Shown here: piece after piece, positions 53,586-62,176 of the stretch | Layout: each line of letters begins with the position of its first letter | Position numbering within the stretch: the first letter of the stretch is position 1 | Assembly (NCBI GenBank): GCA_910586205.1 | Contig: CAJUGD010000015.1 | Coordinates: 19,040 to 83,039, forward strand | From: an uncultured Lachnospiraceae bacterium | Lineage (GTDB): Bacteria > Bacillota > Clostridia > Lachnospirales > Lachnospiraceae | DNA length: 64,000 nucleotides | Direction of reading: 5' to 3' | Made by a program: the position numbers and the translations under genes | The notes under the pieces: model-generated | What the model saw: the letters and a program-made list of their open reading frames with translations, nothing else | Told to the model about the DNA's origin: nothing | Databases searched by the model: none

Positions 53586-54710
53586 TGGTAAAACTCCAAT
53601 ATCCGATCACAAACCTGTTTGTGATCTTTTGTGTTTAGTCCATAATATAAAGGAAGGCGTAGTAATTTTTCACTTTCTTTGGTCGTATATATATCCTCAC
53701 CGTGAAATCGTCCATACTTTAAACCAGCCGGAGCGTTATGCAGCGGAATATAATGAAATACTGCAGATACCCCCCCCCATTTTTAAAAATTCAGTTAATT
53801 TTGTTCGTTCTTCTATACATTTACATTTGATATAGAACATATGAGCATTATGTTGACACTGTTCTGGGACATAAGGAAGTGAAATAATATTTTGTTTTGC
53901 CAAAGGTTCAAATGCCTTATAATATTTATTCCAGGAATCTAGCCGATTATTGTTAATTTCGTCTGCTTTTAAAAGCTGTGCCCATAAATATGCAGCATTT
54001 AGCTCACTTGGAAGATAACTATCACCAAAATCAATCCAAGTATATTTGTCTATCTGTCCTCGGTAAAATTTTGAACGGTTTGTACCTTTTTCTCTTAATA
54101 TCTCAGCACGCTCATTATAAATTTCATTATTAATGACAATCGCACCGCCTTCACCCATAGAATAATTTTTGGTTTCATGAAAACTATAGCATCCAAAATC
54201 ACCTATTGTTCCCAAGGCTTTTCCTTTATAGGAACTCATGACACCTTGCGCCGCATCTTCTACCACCAACAGGTTATAACGCTTAGCAATCTCCATAATA
54301 GAATCCATCTCGCATGCAACCCCTGCATAATGCACCGGAATAATCACTCTTGTTTTGTCCGTTATAGCGGCTTCAATTTTTGTTTCATCAATGTTCATTG
54401 TGTCTGGGCGAATGTCCACAAAAACTAACTTTGCTCCAGCTAGAACAGGTGCTGTGGCGGTACTTGAAAAAGTATAACTTGGAAGAATAACTTCATCTCC
54501 TGGATTTAATTGGCACAATAATAATGCCATATCTAAGGCAGTAGTGCCGCTTGTTGTAAGCAATACTTTTTGGGCATGAAACTTTTTTTCCAGCCATGTA
54601 TTACATTGTTTCGTAAAAGGGCCATCGCCACAAATTTTATGTCCTTTGATTGCCTCATTTATATAATTTATTTCCTCTCCTACATAAGGAGGAATATTAA
54701 AATTTACCAT
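53582..54710 (-). CDS. WecE/RffA/FdtB-type DegT aminotransferase, broken at a G9 tract
   Basis: As read, the frame runs 324 aa from ATG 54710 and ends ICSISLYSAA at 53736. The N-terminal 310 residues are a standard dTDP-4-keto-6-deoxyhexose transaminase (TSGTTALDMALLLC; FHETKNYSMGEGG with the PLP lysine). In another frame after the tract, VSAVFHYIPLHNAPAGLKYG and so on gives the normal family C-terminus and stops at 53582, overlapping the acyltransferase start by ATGA. Eight G instead of nine joins them into 375 aa. The current state is off. Confidence 0.88.
53770..53778 (-). repeat. G9 tract (coding strand) that breaks the DegT aminotransferase
   Basis: Nine C on the plus strand. With 9 G the gene reads ATG GGG GGG GGT ATC TGC; with 8 (or 11) it reads GGG GGG GTA TCT GCA and keeps the conserved C-terminal motif FHYIPLH. 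Confidence 0.88.
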
Positions 54711-54750
54711 AAAATTTAAGTTTTCCTTCCATCTAAAACAAAGTCATGTA

Positions 54751-55791
54751 TCAGCTTTTTAGCTTTTGTCTCATTTTTTCTAATTCGTCTAATTGTCCCA
54801 TGTCTAACCAATGATCTTCATAAATTGGATACATTCCAATTCGTTTTCCTTTATCAATACATCTTTGAATTACATCTGTAATATGAATAAATGTATTTTG
54901 GGGTATTTCATGAAGAAATTCTGGTTCTAAAACATAAAAGCCTGTGTTAGTGATAAAAGATATCTGAGGTTTTTCATTTAAGCTTATTACTTGACCGGAA
55001 TCCGAAACATCCACAGTTCCATAAGGAATAGTTATATTTTTGACAGCACAAATCATAGTAACAAGATTCTTTTTCTCTTGGTGGAAATTTAGAATAGCAG
55101 AATAGTCTTCTTCAATTAAAATATCACAATTACTCATAAAAAAAGAGGAAGAATATCTTCCCTCTAATAATTTTAATCCTCCACCTGTTCCTAAGTATTT
55201 ATCTTCCTCAATAAAAGTAATATCTTTAGGATATTCATGGTCTAAAAAATAGGATTTTATAAAATTTTTCTTATAGTTTACAATAATGTCAAAATGTTTA
55301 CATCCAAATTCCTCGAAACGATCCATAATATGTTCTGTGATCGTTTTTTCTCCTATAGGAATTAATGGTTTGGGTAAAATCTGAGTATATGGATACAAAC
55401 GGGTGCCTTTTCCTCCTGCCATAATTACAACAGGAATTTCTAATTGTGCCCGAAAGCTTTGCTTGTTTTCTCGTATAAATACGATATCAATGATTTCATC
55501 ATCGTCATTAAGAATAGGAATTGATCGTATTTTGTGAAGTTCCATAATCTCATTTGCTTTATATTGATCTTGATAGTTTAAGTATATTGGATGATGATTT
55601 GCAATCTCAAAAACAGGAAGTTTTATATTTCCGTTTTTTAAAATATGACGGCGAATATCACCATCCGTCAAAGAACCTTTTAATTTATTTTCATCACAAA
55701 CATAAACAATCCCTTTTCCATTGCTATCCATTATTTCCATAGCATTGAGAAGTGGAGTACTGGAATTAATAATATAATCGGATAACTGCAT
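54751..55791 (-). CDS. Sugar-1-phosphate nucleotidyltransferase with N-terminal CBS domains (PtmE-like)
   Basis: 346 aa. A CBS pair covers residues 1-115 (VCDENKLKGSLTDGDIRRHIL; SIPILNDDDEIIDIVF), followed by a nucleotidyltransferase domain: VVIMAGGKGTRLYPYTQILPKPLIPIG is the nucleotide-binding signature, and NCDILIEEDY a metal site. The C-terminus EDHWLDMGQLDE matches the family. Such CBS-fused enzymes make GDP-linked amino sugars in Campylobacter legionaminic-acid loci (PtmE). A C-terminal remnant of a second copy is at 45286. Confidence 0.87.
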   Translation of the reverse strand: MQLSDYIINSSTPLLNAMEIMDSNGKGIVYVCDENKLKGSLTDGDIRRHILKNGNIKLPVFEIANHHPIYLNYQDQYKANEIMELHKIRSIPILNDDDEIIDIVFIRENKQSFRAQLEIPVVIMAGGKGTRLYPYTQILPKPLIPIGEKTITEHIMDRFEEFGCKHFDIIVNYKKNFIKSYFLDHEYPKDITFIEEDKYLGTGGGLKLLEGRYSSSFFMSNCDILIEEDYSAILNFHQEKKNLVTMICAVKNITIPYGTVDVSDSGQVISLNEKPQISFITNTGFYVLEPEFLHEIPQNTFIHITDVIQRCIDKGKRIGMYPIYEDHWLDMGQLDELEKMRQKLKS

Positions 55792-55872
55792 TTCTATCCT
55801 TCTTTATAAGAATTAGTTTAATTAGAATTTTAAAAATATTATTTTTAAATAATGCCGTAAATATGTATACAA

Positions 55873-56987
55873 TTAATCTTTTTCCCAAACCGGATGTTTA
55901 AGAACCCAATTGCCAAATGAATCTTTAGTAAAAAGATCTGTATTATATAAAGTGTCAACAATATTCCAAAATTCAGTCTCTGTATATCCACAAAAATCAC
56001 AGAAATCTCGAACAGAAAGAGGATCTATATTATGATCATGTTTTCTGACAAGTTCTACTGCCTCAGCTCTTGTAATCATTCCATATCGCACAAATCTTGC
56101 CGCATAATCCGTAGCGCTGGCATGTCCAAATTTTGGATATTTCATCCACGAATGTACTAGGTATGCGCGACTATCAATTTGATCAAAATTTTCCACATGA
56201 TGGGTCCTGTTCCATTCATGTGACAAGTCGTGAAATCCATGTTTCTTTGCAAATACATAATTCGATACGCTATTCCATGGAATAAAATAAGAGAGATAAA
56301 TAGGATCTAATTTATCTAATTCACTTTGTTTAGGTGCACGTGTAAAAGATAAGTCTTGCAATGCCATTCCTACATTCTCAATTAACTCATTTTCATCAAT
56401 TCCAGTAGCTACTCCATTATTAATCTGCTCTTTTGCTGAGTATGTTTCCTCTGAATCTGCACCGCCGTATTCATAACTTACATTCTCTCCATAAACTAAT
56501 AATGGTGTATTAAATTTTAATGCCATGATTAAAGGATATGTATAAATCAGGCGATCTAGATACCATGTTGGTTTCCCATATTTTTCAAACATATACCGCA
56601 TTAATTTTTTCTGTAAATTGATGTTTGGTTTAATGCTGATAATATTACAGCTAAATTCCTCGGAAATATTCTTTAAATTATGTTGTCCTGCTTTTGTCAT
56701 GGGAAAGTTATCTTCAACAGAGAACAAGATAGGATTCATGTTCATGACCTTTTTCATTAAATATACTTGATAGTGCGAATCTTTCCCGCCAGATACAGCA
56801 ATCGCACAGTCATATCCATCTCCGTTCATTCCACGATATTTATCACAGAGCTGCTGAAGTTCTTTCCATCTAGCATCCCAATCAATATTCTTTCTTTGCT
56901 CCATCTGCTGACACGCACTGCATCCCCCCCCCGAAACGTAATTCCTGGTCTAGTATCTGGCATAACACATTTTTTACAGTATTTCAT
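55873..56987 (-). CDS. N-acetyl sugar amidotransferase (PseA/WbpG/PtmG-like), broken at a G9 tract
   Basis: The start ATG 56987 has GGGAGG upstream and gives MKYCKKCVMPDTRPGI, the family N-terminus. After ITFRGG the frame is lost; the other frame resumes CSACQQMEQRKNIDWD and continues to 55873. YDCAIAVSGGKDSHYQVYL is the PP-loop ATP site; the Cys pairs CKKC and CSAC form the zinc knuckle, split by the tract. Seven or ten G would restore about 371 aa. It would convert a carboxylate or acetamido group to an amidine. As read, only a truncated protein from internal ATG 56904 is possible, without the zinc site. Confidence 0.87.
56924..56932 (-). repeat. G9 tract (coding strand) that breaks the amidotransferase
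   Basis: Nine C on the plus strand. Reading ACG TTT CGG GGG GGG GAT GCA leaves the family frame; with 10 (or 7) G it reads GGG GGA TGC AGT GCG TGT and reaches the second cysteine pair. Confidence 0.88.
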
Positions 56988-57013
56988 TTCACTTATAATC
57001 CTCCCTCGTTATT

Positions 57014-58420
57014 TTAGTTGATATCAAATTTCTTAATACCTGAAAGTATATTTACCTTTCTCATGATTATTAATACAGCAGTAAAAAATCCCATTGTTAA
57101 GATTATAAATCTTATAAAAGTGTGCTCATATAAAAAGCTAATTAATGGTTGTTCTAAAACAGCAGCAAAAATCATTAAAAATACAAATTTATCATTGTAT
57201 AAATTTTTGTAACCGATAATTCTCACAAATATATAATGTACAAAAAATAAAACAACATAACCTGCTAGAGTAGTGTAAGATGCAATCCAATAACCATATT
57301 TAGGTAAAAGGATATAGTTTAATAATACATTTATTATAGCTGCTATAGTTGTTCCTAATGCAATAGCCCAGGTTTTTCTTGAATATTGTTCCACATTTAC
57401 ATAAAGACAATAAGCAAATTGAAGGATTACACTAGTCAAAAGAGGAACTACCATGGATTTTGATCCTGAATATTGAGTGCCTCCAAGTATCCATAGTAAT
57501 TCTGGAGCTAGAAGCATTGCTAATTGAGTTATAAAGAAAAAAATAAAACAGTATGGAGCCGTTATATCATTTATAATTTTTATATCTTCATTTTCTATCT
57601 TATCAAATATCCATGGACTGACAGCATTATTTAAAGCAGAAAGAAATAAAGTACAAATTCCCATACAGTTACTTGCAATAGTATATAATGCAGTATATTG
57701 ATTTCCACAAAATTTAGTGATCATAATCCGATCTGACGCACTTAAAATGTATGTTGCCAGTAAATGGGGAATAAATGGCCATGAATACAAAACAGCATAT
57801 TTGCAATATCGAAAATTAAAAGATTTCCCTTTAAAAAGTAAATAAACATATATAAAAATATTTAAAACAATAAAAGGAAAAATATATCCTATAACACGTG
57901 CTTTAAATTTGTCCTCTAACAGTAAGACCAATAATATGGAAGGAATAGTGGTTACTAACGTGGATATAAAGCTAAGTAGTACACTTGCCTTGTATTCATA
58001 TAATACACGTTGTTTAACTTGAAATATTTCTAAAGCTGGCTGAACTAATAAATATAGAAACATTGTATGGATATAAAATTCATCCATTGAAAATAACTGT
58101 TTAAAAGTATTTATATTAAAATAAACAACAATGTAAAAAAGTAAGGTTATACCGGTTCCTAATAGTAAAATCGATGAACAATATTCATCTAAATTTTTCC
58201 AAAAATCTAATCTTGCCCGGTTAACTGAAACATATAAATTAAAAGAAACAATGGTGATCAATAATTGAAGCCATGTATTATAATTGCTGTAACTGCCAAA
58301 TTGTTCCTTAGACATGATTCTGGAAAAAATAGGAATAGAAATAAAAACAACACCTTTTAAAACAAAATTGCTTATTGTATACCAAATGCCAGACGAGATT
58401 ACTTTATTGGATATATTCAT
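57014..58420 (-). CDS. Wzx-type polysaccharide flippase (MATE/MurJ-like fold)
   Basis: 468 aa with about 12 to 14 hydrophobic spans, starting VISSGIWYTISNFVLKGVVFISIPIFSRIMS, the pattern of polysaccharide exporters (PF01943/PF13440). FGSYSNYNTWLQLLITIVSFNL is the conserved second-span region. It would carry lipid-linked repeat units to the outside, as the partner of the Wzy-like protein at 59546. Confidence 0.9.
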   Translation of the reverse strand: MNISNKVISSGIWYTISNFVLKGVVFISIPIFSRIMSKEQFGSYSNYNTWLQLLITIVSFNLYVSVNRARLDFWKNLDEYCSSILLLGTGITLLFYIVVYFNINTFKQLFSMDEFYIHTMFLYLLVQPALEIFQVKQRVLYEYKASVLLSFISTLVTTIPSILLVLLLEDKFKARVIGYIFPFIVLNIFIYVYLLFKGKSFNFRYCKYAVLYSWPFIPHLLATYILSASDRIMITKFCGNQYTALYTIASNCMGICTLFLSALNNAVSPWIFDKIENEDIKIINDITAPYCFIFFFITQLAMLLAPELLWILGGTQYSGSKSMVVPLLTSVILQFAYCLYVNVEQYSRKTWAIALGTTIAAIINVLLNYILLPKYGYWIASYTTLAGYVVLFFVHYIFVRIIGYKNLYNDKFVFLMIFAAVLEQPLISFLYEHTFIRFIILTMGFFTAVLIIMRKVNILSGIKKFDIN

Positions 58421-58472
58421 AGGTCTTTATTAATTTGTAATTATTTTATTATCAAACCAGTACTGGTAGAAA

Positions 58473-59549
58473 CTAATTGTTAGTTTTTTGATGAAGTTCT
58501 AAGAGTATTGTTTTAAGTTCTTCTATAGTTTTAGGTATAAATATTCTCTCATGACAGGTCTTTAATTTTTTTAGTTCAGTAATAAATGCCGTCACTTCAG
58601 TATTAATAAATGGACATTTATCAGCCAATAGTTCATATGTAAAAATCAAATATGGAGTATGACCGAAAAGAAATCCAGGTGTTATAGCTGCTGTACTTAG
58701 AAAAGATATGATAATTAGCGAATCAGGCTTACTTTCAGTCAGCAATAGTTCAAATGGAATATTCATTCGAAGTATAGATGCCGATGAGTATTTAAATTTT
58801 TGAGTTCTAGGATGCAGCTTTATTAAAAAATCATTTTGAAATATTTTATTGCAAATATCTAAAATTTGATGTTCAATATAATCAATATTTAAAGAAAAGT
58901 CATTGTAAAATGGCTCCTGCATATATACTACACGTTTTAATTGTATTCCTATCCCTTCACTCCAGAGAGTTTGTTTACAAAATGTTAGTATCTCGTTATT
59001 TTTTGCAGTTCCTATTTGTTTAATATTTTTAAAGTTATTACATTGTAATAGATGAGGTACTAAAACATACAATGTTTTAATTTTTTTTAAGAACTGTTTA
59101 CGCCTTGTTATCTTAAGAAACAATCTGAGATATTTGTTCGGAACATAGATTGGCTCCATATATGTCCCCATTCCGTCTTCACCATAGCTAAAGATACATT
59201 TTTTATGGCTTCTATGATATCTCTTTATAATATAAGATATATTCAGAAAATCCAAGGCAAAAAAAATCATCTCTGAATAATGGCTGTTATTTGCAATACG
59301 CTGAATTACTTTTTGCGGAAATATGCTGTGGTATATTCGCTTAAATCTATTCTTTATGCTTGAATTATTCTCATTAAAAAAATAAACATTTTTAAATATT
59401 CCAGTGTCTAGTATCTTCTCATATAAATTTTTAGCACCATGAAAATGATTATAAATAACAATATCTGCAGATTGAGCTTTAAAATGATTTTCTTTTATTA
59501 TAATTGACAACATAATATGATAGGGGGTAGCGCAAAAAAAGCAAATCAT
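58473..59549 (-). CDS. Sialyltransferase-like glycosyltransferase (polyST/GT52-like, EDG and HP motifs)
   Basis: 358 aa. FFCATPYHIMLSIII is the N-terminal P-Y-H region found in bacterial sialyltransferases; CIFSYGEDGMGTYMEP is the D/E-D-G motif and LIKLHPRTQKFKY the HP motif that binds the CMP part. A late serine pair (IISFLSTAA) is also present. It likely moves the CMP-activated nonulosonic acid onto the repeat unit. It overlaps the Wzy-like gene by 4 nt. Confidence 0.78.
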   Translation of the reverse strand: MICFFCATPYHIMLSIIIKENHFKAQSADIVIYNHFHGAKNLYEKILDTGIFKNVYFFNENNSSIKNRFKRIYHSIFPQKVIQRIANNSHYSEMIFFALDFLNISYIIKRYHRSHKKCIFSYGEDGMGTYMEPIYVPNKYLRLFLKITRRKQFLKKIKTLYVLVPHLLQCNNFKNIKQIGTAKNNEILTFCKQTLWSEGIGIQLKRVVYMQEPFYNDFSLNIDYIEHQILDICNKIFQNDFLIKLHPRTQKFKYSSASILRMNIPFELLLTESKPDSLIIISFLSTAAITPGFLFGHTPYLIFTYELLADKCPFINTEVTAFITELKKLKTCHERIFIPKTIEELKTILLELHQKTNN

Positions 59550-60985
59550 AATCTATTTTTTTCCTTGTAAACTTTGCAATAAGTAATGACATAACCTGAG
59601 AATATCCAAAAGGCTGCCTGAAAGGAGTTTGTGCCCATTAAAGCCATATTTGTTTCAAACAAATTATTTATTAATAAATATAATACTATAGAAAATGATA
59701 AAATACATTGATTCCTGGTATGTATATTCTGTTCGTGCTTAAAGAAGTTACACACATTAATAAAACATAATAATAAAAAAATAACATAAAAAAATAGTGA
59801 AAAAATCCCACAAGACACCAGTATCTGTAAATATCCGTTATGTATATTTCCTGCGGACCAATTAATCATATTTATTTCATTAATTGAATATTTGGCTTTT
59901 TCTGTATTAGATAATTGTTGTAATTTTATATAACTATTACCTACCCCCAAAAAAGGTGAAGACATAACCAATTTTATTGAAGCTTTCCATATCCCAAAAC
60001 GTTTATTAGAAATGTCAATTTGCGCTTTTGGTTCTGGCTCAAAAGATTGCTCCAATGCTAACTCAGATGTTTGCCTATATTCAATTCTTTCCAGAACTAA
60101 GTCATTTTGAGTGCATTTATTTACGATAGCAAGGGAACATTCTTTAAGGAAAAAAGAGGATGCCAAAACACCAACTGAAATCAAGCAAAACAATAAAAAC
60201 TTTGGCATTCTTTTATGGTGACTAAGACTTAAATCCTTTTGGGGAATTTTATATAATATAAAAGTAATAACATAAGTCAATAACAGCGAGAGATACGTTC
60301 CGCGGGATAATGAAAGAGCAATATACCACATCGACATAAAAACATTTACACCGCATAGATATTTCCATTTACGATTTATTTTAAAATACTTAATCAAGTA
60401 TAGCAGGTATATGCTGAGAACAATCCCAATAAAAAAAAAGGTCCCTCCAACATTAGGGCTTGAAAAGACTCCAAACAAACGATTCTCCCACATTCCAATA
60501 TGCATGATACTTCCGCTACGTCCAATTATCTGTATTTGTGTTTGCAAAAAGAACATACAAATACAAATAGTGGCTGTAATTGCAGAAAGTACAGTATACG
60601 ATTTAGAAATGGTTATTAATTCGCTGTTATTTTTGTCTGCCAAATTTGGAGTATATAAAATAATAACACAAAGTATATAATAATATAGTAAAAATATGTT
60701 ATGTAATCCTTGACCGTCCCAGTTCCATAAATATGACAAAAAACAAGTAAATAACATACATATCGGCCAAATAATATTAGTTTTATTTAATGACCGAAAT
60801 TTTTGTATAAATATTTGTTTTAAAAGAAAGAACAATCCCCAAATAGAAAACATTGCCAAAAAAAGACGAGAAAATATAGAAACATTAATAAATTGAATCA
60901 TATTCAGACTCAAAAAAATAAAATAACATATTTTAAAATTCGCATTGTTGCTTAAAAAGAAATTCCATCTTATTTTTTTGGCCAT
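59546..60985 (-). CDS. Wzy-type O-antigen/capsule polymerase
   Basis: 479 aa with about 10 to 12 spans and a large outer loop near residues 285-380. VMSSPFLGVGNSYI and AGNIHNGYLQILVSCGIFSLF are the conserved Wzy/WaaL loop patterns, with the H-N motif. It polymerises flipped repeat units. A run of nine A on the plus strand at 60431 codes for FFF in a span and is in frame; such T/A runs are ordinary at this base composition. Confidence 0.87.
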   Translation of the reverse strand: MAKKIRWNFFLSNNANFKICYFIFLSLNMIQFINVSIFSRLFLAMFSIWGLFFLLKQIFIQKFRSLNKTNIIWPICMLFTCFLSYLWNWDGQGLHNIFLLYYYILCVIILYTPNLADKNNSELITISKSYTVLSAITATICICMFFLQTQIQIIGRSGSIMHIGMWENRLFGVFSSPNVGGTFFFIGIVLSIYLLYLIKYFKINRKWKYLCGVNVFMSMWYIALSLSRGTYLSLLLTYVITFILYKIPQKDLSLSHHKRMPKFLLFCLISVGVLASSFFLKECSLAIVNKCTQNDLVLERIEYRQTSELALEQSFEPEPKAQIDISNKRFGIWKASIKLVMSSPFLGVGNSYIKLQQLSNTEKAKYSINEINMINWSAGNIHNGYLQILVSCGIFSLFFYVIFLLLCFINVCNFFKHEQNIHTRNQCILSFSIVLYLLINNLFETNMALMGTNSFQAAFWIFSGYVITYCKVYKEKNRL

Positions 60986-60995
60986 TAGTTCAATT

Positions 60996-62057
60996 TTATC
61001 TCCTTGCCTTTAAATTTGCAAATAACCGTATATTATTTATTTTTATATAGCTAATAACTTTTGATTGAATTTGTATTAATAATTTGTTTTTCAATTTGAT
61101 TGGAAAATATAATATCTTTGCATACATGGATTTTGGTTTTGCTATTTTTATGCAATTCATAACTCTTTTATTTTTTAACATATTCTCTATCTGAACTTTC
61201 TTTTCCTTTTTACTTAAAACACAATTTGGATTTGTTAAGTTTTCAAAGCATCCAATTAATCTATCAATATATCTACGTGCAATCATTTCTTTACTAAAAT
61301 TATCCCGCAAATTCCAATATCGATATAATTCTAACATCCATCCATGCTCATCTTCTCTTTTCTTATACATTTCTGGTACATACTTTGCCGTTTCAGATTC
61401 TGATCGAGCACGTAAAAAATGATAATATTGCTTAGAAGTAACGGCTACACGTTCTATATTACGAATTGCATTAAGATTAAATGGAAAATCATCCCATATC
61501 ATTTGAGGAAAGTAAAGATTGTTTTCTTTAATATAACTGGTTAAATATAATTTGTTCCAGGGTGAATAGAGCATATTGTTATCAAATAATTTATAAGCAT
61601 CTTTACGAAAATTCTCTTTAGAGGTATATATCATTTCTTTAGGTATATAATTTGTTGTAATATATCTGTTAGAAGAAAAATATGTATCTATGTAAAATCC
61701 AGCAATTACCATTTGAGCTTGATTTTTCTCTGCCAAAAGATACATTTCCTCTAACATTTCACTTTCTGCCCAATCATCGGAATCAATAAAATATAGGTAT
61801 TTTCCTTGAGCCATATTTATGGCCAAATTTCTGGCGCTTGGCGCCCCTTCATTTTCTTTATGAATCACATGTATCCGCGAATCTTCTGATGCATATTTAT
61901 CACAAATAACACCACTTTGATCTGGAGTTCCATCATCCACAATGATAAATTCAAAATTTTGCAAGGTTTGACCTAAAATACTTTTTATAGCTTTTTCTAC
62001 ATACTTTTCCACTTTATATACAGGCATAATAATGCTAACATCAATCTGATTTACCAT
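60996..62057 (-). CDS. GT2 family glycosyltransferase
   Basis: 353 aa. VSIIMPVYKVEKYVEKAIKS, IIVDDGTPDQSG and LYFIDSDDWAE are the GT-A fold start, nucleotide-binding site and DxD metal motif. The C-terminal 120 residues are helical and basic. It adds a sugar to the lipid-linked repeat unit in the cytoplasm. It follows the WbaP-like gene after 120 nt. Confidence 0.9.
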   Translation of the reverse strand: MVNQIDVSIIMPVYKVEKYVEKAIKSILGQTLQNFEFIIVDDGTPDQSGVICDKYASEDSRIHVIHKENEGAPSARNLAINMAQGKYLYFIDSDDWAESEMLEEMYLLAEKNQAQMVIAGFYIDTYFSSNRYITTNYIPKEMIYTSKENFRKDAYKLFDNNMLYSPWNKLYLTSYIKENNLYFPQMIWDDFPFNLNAIRNIERVAVTSKQYYHFLRARSESETAKYVPEMYKKREDEHGWMLELYRYWNLRDNFSKEMIARRYIDRLIGCFENLTNPNCVLSKKEKKVQIENMLKNKRVMNCIKIAKPKSMYAKILYFPIKLKNKLLIQIQSKVISYIKINNIRLFANLKARR

Positions 62058-62176
62058 GGTAAGGTCTCCATTATACGATAGTAATTTTTTAATCTCTTTT
62101 GTTTAGTAAACAGGTTCTGCAAATATTAATAATTGTATTTCACCTAGCATTTTAATATTATCTCTTTGCATGTTAA

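Noticed and set aside
60431..60439. A9 run in the Wzy gene as another phase-variation tract
   Set aside because: A/T runs of this length are expected in such AT-rich DNA, it codes for Phe-Phe-Phe in a membrane span, and the gene is intact.
62058..62176. Promoter between the WbaP-like and GT2 genes
   Set aside because: A TATAAT-like box is present on the minus strand near the GT2 start, but no -35 box at a suitable distance was found.
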